A stretch of DNA of 64,000 bases, taken from contig OX596341.1 of NCBI GenBank assembly GCA_951394405.1, positions 124,001 through 188,000 of the forward strand, in the 5' to 3' direction. This DNA comes from Coprinellus micaceus. Its lineage: Eukaryota; Basidiomycota; Agaricomycetes; Agaricales; Psathyrellaceae. Positions 24,656 through 37,172 of this stretch are shown piece by piece. The position numbers and the translations under genes were made by a program. Every line of letters starts with the position of its first letter. Position 1 is the first letter of the stretch. Below the pieces are notes generated by a model. It was not told the DNA's origin and did not search any database. It worked only from the letters and a program-made list of their open reading frames with translations.

Positions 24656-27365
24656 CTTCTACTATTTGTGCACTCTCAGTTTCATTATGCCGTCTCCCTG
24701 TAACATTGTATCGAACTTCCGCCGCTTCGCACCCATCTATAATATCAATACCTCTCTCTCTCAATACAGAGCACCGGACGAAGCTGAAGCTACGCAATAA
24801 GATTGGAGTAGTGAATAGGCTGGATCACTCGGCATGGCGGGGGACATGGCCAGATGCGCACGGGGCCCCGCGCGCTCGTGCCCGATTCGCGCAAGATGCA
24901 GTTTGCGGAGACCCAGAACACGTCAGGGTCACCCATAGGGAAGGCAAGTTGTACGAAATATGCACTCCATGCTAATCGAAAGATTCATTGCATGAAAACG
25001 TCCTGGTAATCGTAGTGCGCGTCCCCTGCACTACTTCTAGATCTACGTATTCGGCCAAGAAACCCGTCCTGAAAACCTTGCTAAATGATAAACACGACGA
25101 TGACCCCTTCGGCGGTAGGATGCGCCATGGTGATGCGCGTTGGGTCCCACGCTGAGGGCACGAGGGAAGGAGCGAGATGGGGGAATCGAGGACGATGGGA
25201 AGTCGATGCTTGCAGTGTCGCGCTGCACGATCGATCAGCATGCCAAAGAAACCGTCCAGTGTGCAGCGGTCAAATAAGGAGAAAGCTTCCGCCTATGAGT
25301 CTGTCGTTGGCCATGTCGGGTCATTGTTGTCGTCACCCGAAGCAGTTCGAACACTGGCCCAGCGAGAAATGGAGGAACATATTCCGGATCGAGGCTCACG
25401 CGTACACCGGGCTCGGATACGGGGTTGACGCACAGATCAACAGCAGGATAAAGGCTGTGGTTGGTACCGGGAAACATACTGCGGGAAGCGAGGCTAGTCA
25501 GCGCCAGCGAGTGCACGTTTTGACACTACGTACGGCCTCGTCGAGGGTCGTAATAATAATGCTATTGTCCCCGCCCCGGTCGACCGACGATATGTACTGG
25601 GAGACGCAAAACATCCAGTTAGCTCGTTCTACGGGCACCGCCCAGCTCCTTGTGAGGGTCGCACCTGGGTTAACCCTGGTGGGCGGGTGTCCTTTTCGTC
25701 CATATTGGCAATGTGAGCCACCAAAACTGTCTTGTGGTCCAAGTTGTCCACTGTGGGCTCACGGGCCAGCGAGCCCATCCAGCACAACCGTCGAAGAGTC
25801 GGCTTCTCGAAGGCATTCAGTACTACACTCTCAGGCGCTTAGACAACGCGCCATTCCATCTCATTCTCCAAGTTGGCCGGGCATCTTTCTCCTAGACCGT
25901 TATACTCGCCGCCCAGCACTGGGCACTGGTCCATTCTTAAGTGTCAAAAACAGAATCAGCTACTCAGAAGAACCAACACGGGTGCATAGGAGATAAGAAG
26001 CGCACAGAGTAACATTGTCCGCTCCGTGGGCCAGGGGCCGTTCTAAACCGCCATACGGCGTTGTCGCCGCGATTACGCCGCTGTACCAGCTGTCCATGCC
26101 GTCCAGCGCAGTTTTCAAGCCTCCTGAGGCGGGGTCAGCTACACAAGTAGGTCAGTAGAGGTTTCGAGCGTAGAAAGAACACACCTTTACTCCCAGGTGG
26201 CTGCTGGGGATGCCCACTACCGCATCGCTGTTTCAACTATACTAAGGGGTCGTCGGTTTCAGAGCGGCGAGGTCTCGAGCGCCTGTCGTGTTTCTATGAG
26301 CGCGGACCCATGTTTCTCGTGTTTTAGGGATGAGGGCACGAAACTGTGTATTGTGTATGTCGGTTGGTGGATGTTACGATACAACCAGGGCTAGATCCCG
26401 AAGCTGAATCCTCGCCCAAAGTCATCAAGAGCACAGCCACTCACGGGCGCTAGTGAATTCGACGGGCGCTTTTTATAATTAGCTCAACCACCCTTAGAAG
26501 TTAGAACGTCACACACCATCATTACCCTTATCGCCAATCCACAGCTGCAATAATCAGTGTAAATGTGCGCCTTAAAATGATAAGAGTACTCAGACGTCAG
26601 TCGCTTTATGTGCCTCGTGCAGCCCCTCGGGCGCATGAGTCTCCGAACTGGCTATATCTCGTGAGGACCAGCATTGCCTTAGGGCTATCTTGGATTCCCC
26701 GCTCAGCAGCAAAAGTAACTCTTATTCCAGAACCAAGCCCGGTTCACGTCAAAGAGTGGTGCCCGATGGCGCTGGCTATGGGTGCCGCCGCTCCAGCACC
26801 ACGGATGTGGGGAAGATCTCCTTCCCCTCTCCCACGCACTGGGCCGTAGGAGCTGTTACATCTTCACCCCAGAATCCTTCTAGTTGCCACCCTTCTCGCC
26901 ATGCCCTCACGATTCCTATCTCACGATTTACTTCCTCACCTCCCCTTCATCCTTCGTCCGTTTACCCCTATAGAGTCGCCAAAGTCTTAGGCGGGCCTCT
27001 AACCTTTGTGTTGGACCTCTATGGCACGAGGTAGCAAGGGATGCGGGCTGTGGGCAACGTGTTCTGACGCCAGAGAAAGTGCGTCAGACGTCGCTGTGTC
27101 TGGTGAATAAGGCTGACGGGGGAAAGCAACGTACCAGCCGGCGATTCTCGCGAAGTGCGAGTCACTATTGTTTGTCTCGTTCCCATTTGATACTGCGTTT
27201 CAGATCGCTGAGACGTCTCCGCGTTTCCGTTTCTTTACAGCCTCAAGCAGGCTCTACTGGCAAGCTCACAGAGCAGGGGCCACGTCTGTTGAAGTGCCGA
27301 CACCGAAGGGTTGAACCGTGTATGCCTATAGAGCCTGTGCTGCGTGCCCTGTGACTCGACTTGGC
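24656..27365. other. Spacer inside the inverted arms, no intact gene
   Basis: Contains another decayed TGTCCA-repeat copy on the plus strand (26,040-26,400, with CTGTCCATGCCGTCCAGC at ~26,090). The remaining open frames have no recognisable motif or splice structure. Confidence 0.4.
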
Positions 27366-27733
27366 TTACAGTGTTTTGCATAAAAATCTGCAGGTCGTGG
27401 AATCAATTTCCGATTGTTTGGCTTGTTTGCGAGCGCCCAGAAAAGGAACAACAGCCGAGTGCGTGATGCAGCGGCCCAGCAACGAGAGCAGTGAACTTGG
27501 GTGGTGCTCCTCACCTCCAACGTCAGCGTGTATGGAGGTCTACATAGACCCGATGGAGTGAATTGCAGAGTCCCCCGCAACAACCTAGGCTCGCCCATGG
27601 CCCCTCACCTCTTGTCATATCTTCGACCGAGGACCGCAGCCGACTATCACGACCAATTCTGGCCGTGAACAAACACGCCAAACAAGGCGGAATTGTTTCC
27701 ATGACCTGCAGTTTTTTATGCAAAGCACTGTAA
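27366..27733. repeat. ~64-bp inverted repeat pair with 240-bp spacer
   Basis: 27,366-27,429 and 27,670-27,733 are reverse complements with scattered mismatches; shared words include TTTTGCATAAAAA versus TTTTTTATGCAAA, and CTGCAGGTC versus GACCTGCAG. Together they would form a long imperfect stem-loop. No gene within. Confidence 0.6.
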
Positions 27734-28599
27734 AACGTACTGCTTCGAAAGGTGTAGATGTGTACACCGACGCCATCTCTTCTAATCAACTCATTGTTCA
27801 ACGTCCAACAGCAAGGAGCGACCAACAGACCGTCCAAACGAATACGAATGTACATACCGACGAGAGCGAATGTTAAAGTGAACAGGCGCTAGTGGCGTAA
27901 AAGGTACAACAAAATGTGTTGCGGTTATACGGACTTGACCTCCCTGTAAGGTTGAGAGTGGTGCTCGCCGCCATCCTTGCGCCTCTTCACAGACTGTCCG
28001 ACTTCCGGGCCCTCAACAACTCGTAGGAGAGCTGGCGGGACTGGATATCAGCTCGAAGTCGGCCGGAAACACCTCGACGCTGCTGTATTTGTCACCATCG
28101 AGTTTCTGCCGCGGGGATCTTTGGAAGGGGTGGGGAGACGTCCTTGACCAACTTTCTAACGATCCCTTTTAGACCACGCTTCCCATTGAAGGCGAGTCTT
28201 CTCCTTCTTGGAGACCTCTGCGATTCACTGCAGGTGACGGGGAATGTGAGGGGAGGGTTGAATCGACGGGCGAAGATGAGCTCGACGCTTTTCTTAACAC
28301 CCGCCACTGTATCGGACTCTCCACTGTAACTTTTCATCAGTAGTATGAAAGTCCATAGGGTTCACGATCTTCTCGAGTTAACAGGCTTGTGCATTAGTGT
28401 TCATTCCAAATGAATGTGTTAGTGAACTCGCGAAGGGAACGCGGCGAGGACTGAGTCGACTCGGCGCAAGAAGATAGATGCCTCTGGTACATTGGTAATT
28501 ATTTTGGCAGCTCCTTGGCCTTCTTCGCGTTGACCAGCGCCGCCGGAAAAATCGGCGTCTTCTGCTTGGACTTCATCTCGTCGTTGCCAGACTTCATAA
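27734..28599. other. No intact gene; possible 3' remnants of TAF2-like sequence
   Basis: A minus-strand frame at 28,092-28,337 (81 residues, basic C-terminal half) and the frame ending at 28,419 lie directly downstream of the TAF2 remnant in its orientation and could be its decayed tail. Neither is strong enough to call. Confidence 0.3.
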
Positions 28600-31500
28600 C
28601 GTAGGCGAAGGATATCCAAGAAACCATCCCCTCTCGCTCTGTTTCCATTTGTTGATGGAGATACGCAAAGGATTAACGACGGAAGGCTGTCCTGGGTTCT
28701 CTCCAGAGCCTTTGTCTTTCTTCGCCTTGGGTGCGGGGGCGACAATTCTCGAGGCAGGGGTAGGACAGGCTCCCGGGGCTTCGAAAGAGGCTCGAAGATA
28801 ATCCTCGCGGAGATGGACGTCGAGGGTTCGGGAGGGGACAGAAGAGGTTGTCCGTGGAGCCAACCGCCTTTTTCCATTTCGAGAGACACTCGAAGCACTC
28901 TTCCGCTCCTTCCTCTTTCTCAGCCCGCTCCCTCGTTCGCGTTCTCTCTCCCTGTTCTCTTGCTGTTACCTCTCCTCATCCTTCTCCTGTTCGATGTACA
29001 ACCTTTCGTGGAGGATATTGTAGGATCCATCGTCGACGTAAGGGGCAGGTGGGGCCTGCGACAGGCTCCGGAACTGGAGACTCCACGATCCTGGCCTTTC
29101 GAGGCTCGGAAGACGACGGAGTCGGTGCTTGACGTTCTGGAGCATTCTGCCCACCAACACGAAGCTTGATGCCAGTGGTAGGCCGAGCAGGTGCTGGAGG
29201 TGGGTCGGGGACCGGAGAAAAGATACGGTGTGTGTGTTTGGCAGGGGCCGCCCAGAGGCAGGTGTTGGCGGTGGTAGTGGGGTTGTTGTGCAGGGGCAGG
29301 ATTCCGTTCCAGGGTCTTGTCGATGATCGCCCCTTCTACACCAAGGTCAGACGTTAGGTACCAAACAGAAGACGATGGACGTACGCTTGTCGTAGAAGGT
29401 TTCGAAGACGTACGCTCCGTTGTAGACGCGGCTGCCAGCCAAATTGTACGGCTTTGCGTTGGTGATCATAAGCTTAGGGTCGCACCACGGAATTGGGAGC
29501 GATCGCCGTATTGTCCATCCTGCAACTTCGCCGCCATAGTGCTAAGGTCCATCGAGTCCTCGATGATGTTGAAGTAGCCATAGATAGAAATTCAATTATA
29601 TTAAATACGGACGCGTTGAAGAGAATCCACATACGTTGGAGTATGGTCGCGAACAGGATCCGCAGGATGAAGGAAGAAGGGGTGTTTGTTGGCCTGTAGC
29701 TTATTCAGGGATTCTGACACCCCTTCAAGTCCTGAATAGTCAAGCCTCCCGACTCTGCTTCGGGACAGCAACGGGCTTCGCAGGAGAGGCTGGCACAGGG
29801 ATCGAAGGTCGCGCCTTGTCCTTCGTCGACACCTGGGAGATCGACGGGGGAGGTGAGGGCTGAGCGAACGACGCCTTTCTTCATAAGAACGGGAGGAACC
29901 GAGACGGAAGGCATTCCTGGGGAGCCGACAACAGGGGTCCCCGGTAGCTTATGATACGTGGGGATCGACGGAACTTGGAAGCCGGTCGTAGCAGTGATGA
30001 GCTGGCGCAATTTACCCTCGATCGGAGGGATAATGGGTGGAACAGCCTCGATGACGAGAGTGCTAGAAATGCGGATCTTGACTGTTGGGGCCGTCTCTCC
30101 GACTGGTCGGATGAGGAGATCGGCGAGCTTGAGGAGGCACCAACGAACTTCATGATCGATGTTGGGAAACCTTGTATAACTGGTGAGCAACTATTCAACG
30201 AATGGAAGAGAAAAGTACACACAGAGCTATTGGAAGGAAGAACTCAAGGACACCTCGTTCTTCCCCAACTCACGGTCCCTACGAAGGACATTGAGCCACG
30301 AGTCTAGCTCGCCCTGCTTTGACTCCTTCGTTTTCTCATTCTCATTCCACTCCTCAATCAGGAGCGACAGCGCCTCCTTGATCGGGTCTTCTGAATCATC
30401 TCTCCCATCTGAGCCAGCAATGGCAGGCTGGGGCAAGCGCTCTTGGGGACGTGCCTCTTCACGGCTGCGAATGCATGGTGGTGATAATCGTCCAGACGTA
30501 GTAGCCATTGGAGTACTGAATGAAGAGCGTGAGCGTCAGGCTAACCCCTCCAGATAGTGAACCTACCGAATTAGCAGTGTTATCGTTGTAACGGAGCTGG
30601 TCGATCAAGAATTGACGGACGATACCAGGCGTCTCTCCATTCTCGAAGCGAAACCTGACATATTGCCATGATCAAAGCCTAGGGGGAAGGTAGGGTCAGA
30701 TGGTTCTAATGGCCTAGAGGTAAGCTTGAATTACCTTGCGGACGAGATATTCTGGGAAGTCGGTGATGTCGTCAGGCTCCGGGACGTACTTGTGCGCGAG
30801 TAGATCCTGCGGTGGGTCGTCGGGTCCGTAGCAATATCAAAGAAAGGATTTAAACCAATGGAAAGGTCCCAAGAAGCCTATTAGTCGGATTGTGCACTGG
30901 ATACCGAACTCGTCAACATCGCTTCGATCCGGGATAATCCAGCGAATAGGTATCCGTTCAGGAATATTGGGTAGGCCTTGCCATGCTTCGTGTCCCACAG
31001 TCTGTTCTGCGAAGACCACGCTTTCATAGATTCCTGGCATCTTCAGCTTCACCACAGCGTTGCCTTCATCGTCTGTCGTGTCGTAGATCCCTGCCTCGAT
31101 ATAGATCTTTAGAACATCGGGTGCCATGCACGGAAGAAGGGGTTCTTGAGATAGGATGTGAGGACTTCGTCTCTGAATGAGAGCAGGACCGGAGATAAGA
31201 GGGATGATCAGAATTTAGCGCTGCGACGACCGGCCTTGGCTTGTCGCACTTACCGCGTTTTCCAGGTGTCGCGTCGGACTAGTGAGTTCAAAAGAAGACC
31301 GTCTGTCTTAGCTTCTGCTTCGTCAAAGATCTCTCTGGTCACGAATGGCTTGGGGATTACTAGATCGATCAATGAGAACCAGGGAATCGACGAGATGAGG
31401 GTAATTTTCGGTTGCAAGTGTTCTGAGGATGAATGTTAGCTCGCTCTCTTGAACCGGAGTGGAGTGAGAGCGTACGAGGTGCAGCACGGTACGAGCACAA

Positions 31501-32530
31501 CGTCTCGAATGACAACGGAAGGTCACAAACCGAAACTGGCGCCAATGCGGCCTCACAGCGCACTCGATCGTAGCCAGAACCGCCTTGGTGAGGGCGCTCG
31601 ACACGATCGCGGTGGGCTCCTCGGCAAGTGCGTGGATGGCCTGGAAATTTCGTCAACGACTAAACTCAGCCGTGACTTGGGGTACATACCAGCTGAGCAA
31701 CGTCATCGCTGTCGGGCTGCAATCGAGACACCCGCATGAAGTCGGGCCGTCAAACTTGCTGATCGAAATCCAAATACGTATCCCTCCGAATGCATTCATA
31801 GGCCGCCCCGTTCGTCGTCCATTGTCCATCCCCCGTACAATCAGCCGCCTTCCAGTATCAATCAGCCTATCACCTCGGCGGCCTCTGTATCACCTCTGCA
31901 GCAGCCTGGGCGGCGGCTTGCCTCGCGAGGTAACTCTTCGTGTTCCTGCGGACACGCTTGCATTTGGTATTGAGCAGGACTTTGTAACGCTTGAACGGAC
32001 TCCGGATATCGAGGACTCCGTGACCGTACGGCGCGTCATCCGCCTCGTGAATACGGATTGCCATTTCCATTTGACCCTGAAGCAGAATGATAAGGATAGG
32101 CCTTCACTGATGTGGGGATGGAGTACTCACCTCGAAGAACTTTACTGGCCTGAGGAGCGCCTTGGGAAACATCGTTGTTCCCCATTGCCCCGTGAGCTAG
32201 ACGTTCTTGTCGCATGGTGATCTCGACGGCCATCTTCTTGCGGTTGTAAGAAGCTGAGAAGCCGAAGGAAGGGAACCCATTCGCAAACGACCGCAAACTC
32301 ACTCCGCTGACGTTCCGACATGTCTTGAGGAAGGAAGATAGTGCATTGTTCTGCAGCTCCCCGGGACGCGGCTGAGGCCAAGGGAAGTGGTTAACTTTCC
32401 GAGCTTGCTGTCGAGGATCCGGAGGACGAGAGGGGGCTTCAAGTTAATGAAGGGTGGGGTCGCCGCCTCCAGAGGGTCCAGGATCTGGGGCTGACATGCC
32501 GAGGGCAAAAGGTGGAACTATTGCTGTGGT
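28600..32530 (-). pseudogene. TAF2 (TFIID subunit 2) pseudogene with C-terminal bromodomain remnant
   Basis: TAF2 is a core TFIID subunit with an M1-aminopeptidase-like body. Pieces appear in the right order on the minus strand: FINLKPPLVLRILDSKLGK (~32,440), FPSFGFSASYNRKKMAVEI (~32,260), IRIHEADDAPYGHGVLDIR (~32,040), AIHALAEEPTAIVSSALTK (~31,640), YVPEPDDITDFPEYLVRK (~30,770), VRQFLIDQLRYNDN (~30,610), then a bromodomain-like block YFNIIEDSMDLSTM (~29,550) with NAKPYN downstream. Damage is extensive: an in-frame TGA at ~31,750 and another at ~30,835 (both at expected CGA/CAA-type positions), frameshifts at ~31,580, ~30,660, ~29,715 and ~29,470, a lost intron acceptor at ~29,580, about 130 expected codons missing at ~30,490, and a foreign insert at ~30,890-31,490. 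The N-terminal half is absent. Family assignment is from memory of conserved blocks, not from a search. Confidence 0.75.
30890..31490 (-). pseudogene. Alpha/beta-hydrolase gene fragment inserted in the TAF2 remnant
   Basis: Same strand as the TAF2 remnant but unrelated to it. Readable pieces: YPHLVDSLVLID then VIPKPFVTREIFDEAEAKTD (a conserved strand-turn region after the nucleophile elbow in this family), an intron with GTAAGT donor (~31,257) and CATTCAG acceptor, then NPFFRAWHPDVLKIYIEAG and a segment ending IPIRWIIPD, typical of the cap-to-core region of MhpC-like hydrolases. The nucleophile elbow itself is missing. Between LVLID and the next block the tetranucleotide GATC is doubled, which shifts the frame. 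Because an intron is retained the fragment moved as DNA, not via RNA. TAF2 coding similarity stops at ~31,530 and resumes at ~30,885. Confidence 0.6.
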
Positions 32531-32665
32531 GGCCTTGAGAAGTCTCTTGAATAGTACCTGGAAGGTGTAACCACTACGGGACGCGCATTTGGAGGACTAA
32601 CATTTGCGGTCGTGAATCAGGCTTGAGGTGGTGATAGTCGTTCATATAGAAGTAGGCGGAGGCCG

Positions 32666-33386
32666 TAGTATTGCCGAAGATATTACTCGTACGCATTGGG
32701 AGCTTGGAAGGTAATGGTGATAGAACTCACACTCCACAAACTCCAATGAAGGGCCTGAGGCTTATCGCGAACACTAAACGTCAAAACATGAGATATGGAC
32801 GTGCTGGGAGCGAATGGAAAGGCACACCTTTGACCTGGTTGCCATAGAATCCCGCCGTCAGGTACTCAACCCCGCCTCCATGCTTCTTTGTGAATAGCTG
32901 TTGGGAAGCCACTTCGCTTCCGCCAACGCCTTCTGTACAGCCCAGAGGCGCATAGAGAACACAATAATGCAGACCAACCGGCTGTTCATGAACCGCGGTG
33001 CTTCTTCCTGGGGAGCAGACGGTGTCCCCATTGTCCATACCGTCCAACACAGGGCACCCGGCCGTTCCTAAGTATCAAAAGCGGAATCAGAACCTTTACA
33101 TGTGTCTAGCGTAGTAAGGACGCACCAGGTATCATATTTGTCGTTCATAGGCGTCTTAGTATGAATCATCCGCCGTTCGAAACTCCCGTGGAGTTGGCGC
33201 CGCGAATACGCCGTTGTCCCAGTTGTCCATAGTGTCCAGTGTTAGCTATCGCGCCATTTTGGGTGTCAGGGGTAGAATCAGCTCCTCGAACATGCCGGGA
33301 CATGTTTCAAACGTGGAGAGAGCATACCTCACTGTCACTCCCAGGTGCCCCTCTACCGCTGCTGGGAATGCCCGCTATCGCATCGC
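32666..33386. repeat. Right arm of ~720 bp inverted repeat
   Basis: Reverse complement of 23,934-24,655; the outer edge is sharp (GCATCGC at 33,380-33,386 then divergence) and the inner edge fades near 32,666-32,700. Plus-strand reading shows two TGTCCA-repeat units in tandem (~33,020-33,130 and ~33,165-33,386). Just inside the arm a short minus-strand coding-looking piece (MNDYHHLKPDSRPQM, ~32,650) precedes the TAF2 remnant. Confidence 0.85.
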
Positions 33387-36300
33387 CGCTCGGAGAGGTC
33401 GTTGGTCTGTAGAGCAGTTAGGAGGCTCTAGATACATGGCTCAGCACGGTGTGGCTGGGGGCCCTCAACGCAAGGACTGGGCCCGAGGAAGGCGTCCTGG
33501 AAGCTCGACGGTCATGAGAACAGGGCGGGGTCGGAACGGATACAGAGGCACGGCCGACGTTGGCCTCGTCCAGAGCCAGCAAAGATGGAGAGCGGCGGTT
33601 CCAGGTAGTGAACGAGGTGAGCGAGGTAAAGATATCCACCTAGTGAAGTTGATATTTTACGGCTGGTTGGTCTAATGTTAGAGGAAGAGAATACCGGTTC
33701 GGGAACCAGGAAGAACCGGTCAAACTCGGAGCCATGAGGTTGCCAGCTGGCCAATAGTCCGTGGGAATAATTTAATTTAGTCCGAACGGGGATACGGGCG
33801 CCTATTTGATTTTCGGTTTTCATTGTTTGGCTACACCGCCAAAATGTCGAAACCTGTCCAACACATTTTGGGCATCACATCGTCACACCCTTTTCCCAAC
33901 ATGTGATGGCCTGACGGCCATGTTGCTGCCAGGAAACAATCCGTCTAATAGGGTACTGTCCCCAGGCCGGCATGGCAGACAGGTGTCCGCCCACCCTGTG
34001 GACATGTTTTGGGCCCAGGTGGCAGGAACATTATGAGACATACTGGCTGGGGCTAAATTTACACCTTGATTTCTTCCACTGGTGTTGTCATAGGATGCCA
34101 CTTTCACTAGGAATGGTACAACTTACAAGAAATAGAAGTATATTATTCACTGGTAGCAAATACAAGGACTGGTTGATATAGATGACTACATGTCTAAGGA
34201 TGCGCTTGTATGGCACTCTGTTCTACCAATACATAAAATATGGCCAGGGAAAGAGCGAAAGTAGCAAACATTGAGAGACCTGGGGACGATATTGTCAACC
34301 TGGGTGACAGAAGGAACTGAAGGAGGTTCGTACCGACCCCCCAGCACCTGCCCACTGTCCACCTAGTACCGCCCCGCCTGCCAGTTCCATTGCTTTGTTA
34401 AACCCCGAGCAAGTGGATGGAACCTAGAGGAACGCCAGCGAACTCCAACCTTCTGAAGGATGGCCTAAATTCATACCTTGTGAGTCAAGCACGACACATG
34501 ACGTGGCACAAGAAATCTGGGAATGCAACATTAGAAGGGTAGGGATAATGAACAATACCTGGATGCACGTACCTGGGGAAGGGTGGACACTGAGAGCGGT
34601 GTCGGGCAAGGTGGTGGAGGGCAAGGAAGCGTGTCGTGTCCATTGATGGATATTTTGCTTATGTTGGACTTCCCATCGGAGAACGAACTGCTGCCTGCAC
34701 GAATCAATTTGTTGCCTGCCAGGGTCCAGTCCCCATCGCCTCCAAGTCCCCATTCCCCTTGAGCAGCACTCTTAGTAGGAGGGTCTCCTACAAAATTTTC
34801 ACATAGAATGGCTAGAGTATGTTAGCTTACTTCATTTGTGGACCTAGATATTGGTCGAACACATTTTGCATTTTCTAAGGCATTTATTAATATTATTGGG
34901 CCAGAGACCTGTCCCCAGGTTTCACAAAAACATTGGCACCACACTCACAAGTGTGTGGAAGAGACGTTTGGCTGGCCAGCTGCTCTCACACTGTTGACAG
35001 GTGCCAGCTAGCTGAAGAATTGCCCCCGTCGACCTGGGTCGCCCACATCTGTGGTACCTTTCGTCTGTTGAAGCGCTGACTATGGGGTGATGCACAAAGA
35101 ACACACACACAAACACCAACCAAAAACAACTCCAATCTATCCAATTCACACCAATGCCTGAAGGGCGACGTGCTAAGTTATCATGTACGATTTGTATGGA
35201 CAAAGGGTAGGGTTTATGTGCAAGTGTATCTTGCACGGTTCGACTTTGCAGAAATGCGCAAGTTCATTTGGGGGACGACTGGTATAGTCTCAGAGTTCTT
35301 TAATACAATCCAACTTTCTCTCGTGAGATCCGTGTGCTTCTCGAAGTCCCTTGGACCTTCAGACAGTCACTATGCGATCCTCCGATTTCAATTCAAATCT
35401 GACTTCCTATCGACTCTTCAGAATGCAGGCTTCCTCTCGAAGCAGCTTCTCGAAGGTGACTCGCAAAGTATTTCTCACAACAAATGATAGGGTCGTAACT
35501 CGCACCATTCGATTACTCGATACTCTGCTAATACTGCTATATTATTCCTAGACTAAAGGCACTTGTATTTATATGTACATTTTATGTGCATGGACCAGAA
35601 CGATGAGAAAGGAAATAAAACTATTTGACCACAGGAATGGCCAATGAGAAGAGGCGCGTGTTGGGCGCTTCTATAATTAACAGACAGGTTGCGCCATCCA
35701 GGGGTCGTCCTTGTGGACATGGGTTATTCTGGGGCGCCAAGGCCTTTTCTGACTCATTTCCTTCCCCAAGCCATTGCTGCTCCACTCCTATTCCCTTTCT
35801 TCTGTCTATGCGTAGCTGGTTATCAGGATTGCGCAAATGTTTGCATGCACACCCTTTGGCGTCTGTTATTGATCCGCTGTGAGAGCCAATCTGCTCGCAT
35901 TCTCGACTGTGCTCCGTGGAGTCATCCCAGAATAGCTTGCTTAGGGAATGTCTATTTTCTCTTAGCTGTCGAATTCGGGGACTCAGTGCTCCATCATGCC
36001 TGGGCGCTTATGCTCCTTGCAATGTCATCCTGTGTCCTCGGAACTGAGCCTGTCGGCTGACCATTCTCCTTCCATTTCCAGATAGGGGCATAGCCAGGTT
36101 AGGGGTTTTCGGCTATTGCTGTAGAGCCTGTCCCCTGCCCCTCATACTTGCTCTGTCTCTGGTACTTCGTAGCCCTATTTGTTTGGTAGGCGCCACACTT
36201 GTCTTGAAGCAGAACCTCCTTCTAATATTGTGTTTCAGCACTTAGGCCTTTGCGCACTTCGAGGGAGATCTTGAGGTGATTCTCGGCATTTGCCGGGAAA

Positions 36301-36833
36301 CGTGATGGTCTCCTTGAGACTCGCGTCTTAAGTCTCTAGTGTCCATTAGTCGTCGAACCGGGTTCCGCTCACAACTCTCTATTGCCCAATGACTCTCATT
36401 GGTCTTCGAATACACGTATATTGTTAATATAATCGAAATTTTTATGGGTAGTGCGGCGTACACTGTATCACCGTTTGGTGGTGTAATCAAAAGGCCCAGT
36501 GGAGAGGGTTCGCAAGCTTTGCGAGCCTGGCACAGTACACCTGCTATGAGCTCTCTCATCCCACTTGAACCAACCCACTGCTGGGCAGACAATTGAATCA
36601 TGCTCCCCAATGTGCCCATACTTACAACTTGTGGGCTGTGGGCCGACGAGCGGCATCTCCGAGGCTTTAAGCCCCCTATCTCTTGGCAGAGCGACAGCAA
36701 GTGACCGTGGGACCAACCTTCTTAAAACGACCTGTTGCCGACCCAAAAGTGCATTCTCTTGGCCCTGGTCAACCAATCCCAAACCAATCCCAAAGCCTTA
36801 GTGATCACATTCCTTAAGCGCCCATAGAGACCT
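33387..36833. other. Gene-poor stretch
   Basis: More A+T-rich than its surroundings from ~33,660 on. Contains a 9-bp inverted pair CCAAAATGT/ACATTTTGG at ~33,839-33,871 and scattered CTGTCCCCAGG words (33,955 and 34,906). Open frames at 35,170-35,487 and 35,689-36,060 have no motif. Nothing supported. Confidence 0.35.
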
Positions 36834-37031
36834 CTAGAATTGTCTGTATCCTATATACTCCCGTTGTGCCCCTATACGAACATTTGTTAACATTATCCCT
36901 CTTCGACCGAACTCCACGACCTCATTTCCAAACCACTCCGCTTCCTCCAGTATCGGTACGCCCTCCCCACGCAACGCAATCTTAACCGCCTTCAGGGATA
37001 TTGCCATGCCATGGCGAAGGATCATCGAGTA
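36834..37031 (-). CDS. Possible last exon of the nucleotidyltransferase-like gene
   Basis: Begins after a CTGACAG acceptor and reads TYSMILRHGMAISLKAV... to a stop at 36,834, about 65 residues with good coding texture. It would join the gene upstream only in phase 0, which requires a weak GTAGGG donor near 37,205; the stronger GTTAGT donor there gives a different phase. Either an alternative 3' end or a remnant. Confidence 0.3.
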   Translation of the reverse strand, partial: YSMILRHGMAISLKAVKIALRGEGVPILEEAEWFGNEVVEFGRRGIMLTNVRIGAQREYIGYRQF

Positions 37032-37172
37032 GGTCTGTCAGAAGAACGACAGTCATCTGGTGACCTTATGAAGGATGCGACGGGAGTGGGACCTTAAATG
37101 GGTGTTGGATGTAAAGGAGTGAAACCAAGCAACACTAGTTGGTATACGGCGTTATGTAAACCTTTTCCATTG

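Noticed and set aside
24270..33050. Identical 89-residue open frames in both inverted arms
   Set aside because: Their identity only reflects the DNA duplication; no domain, no splice context and no second independent copy.
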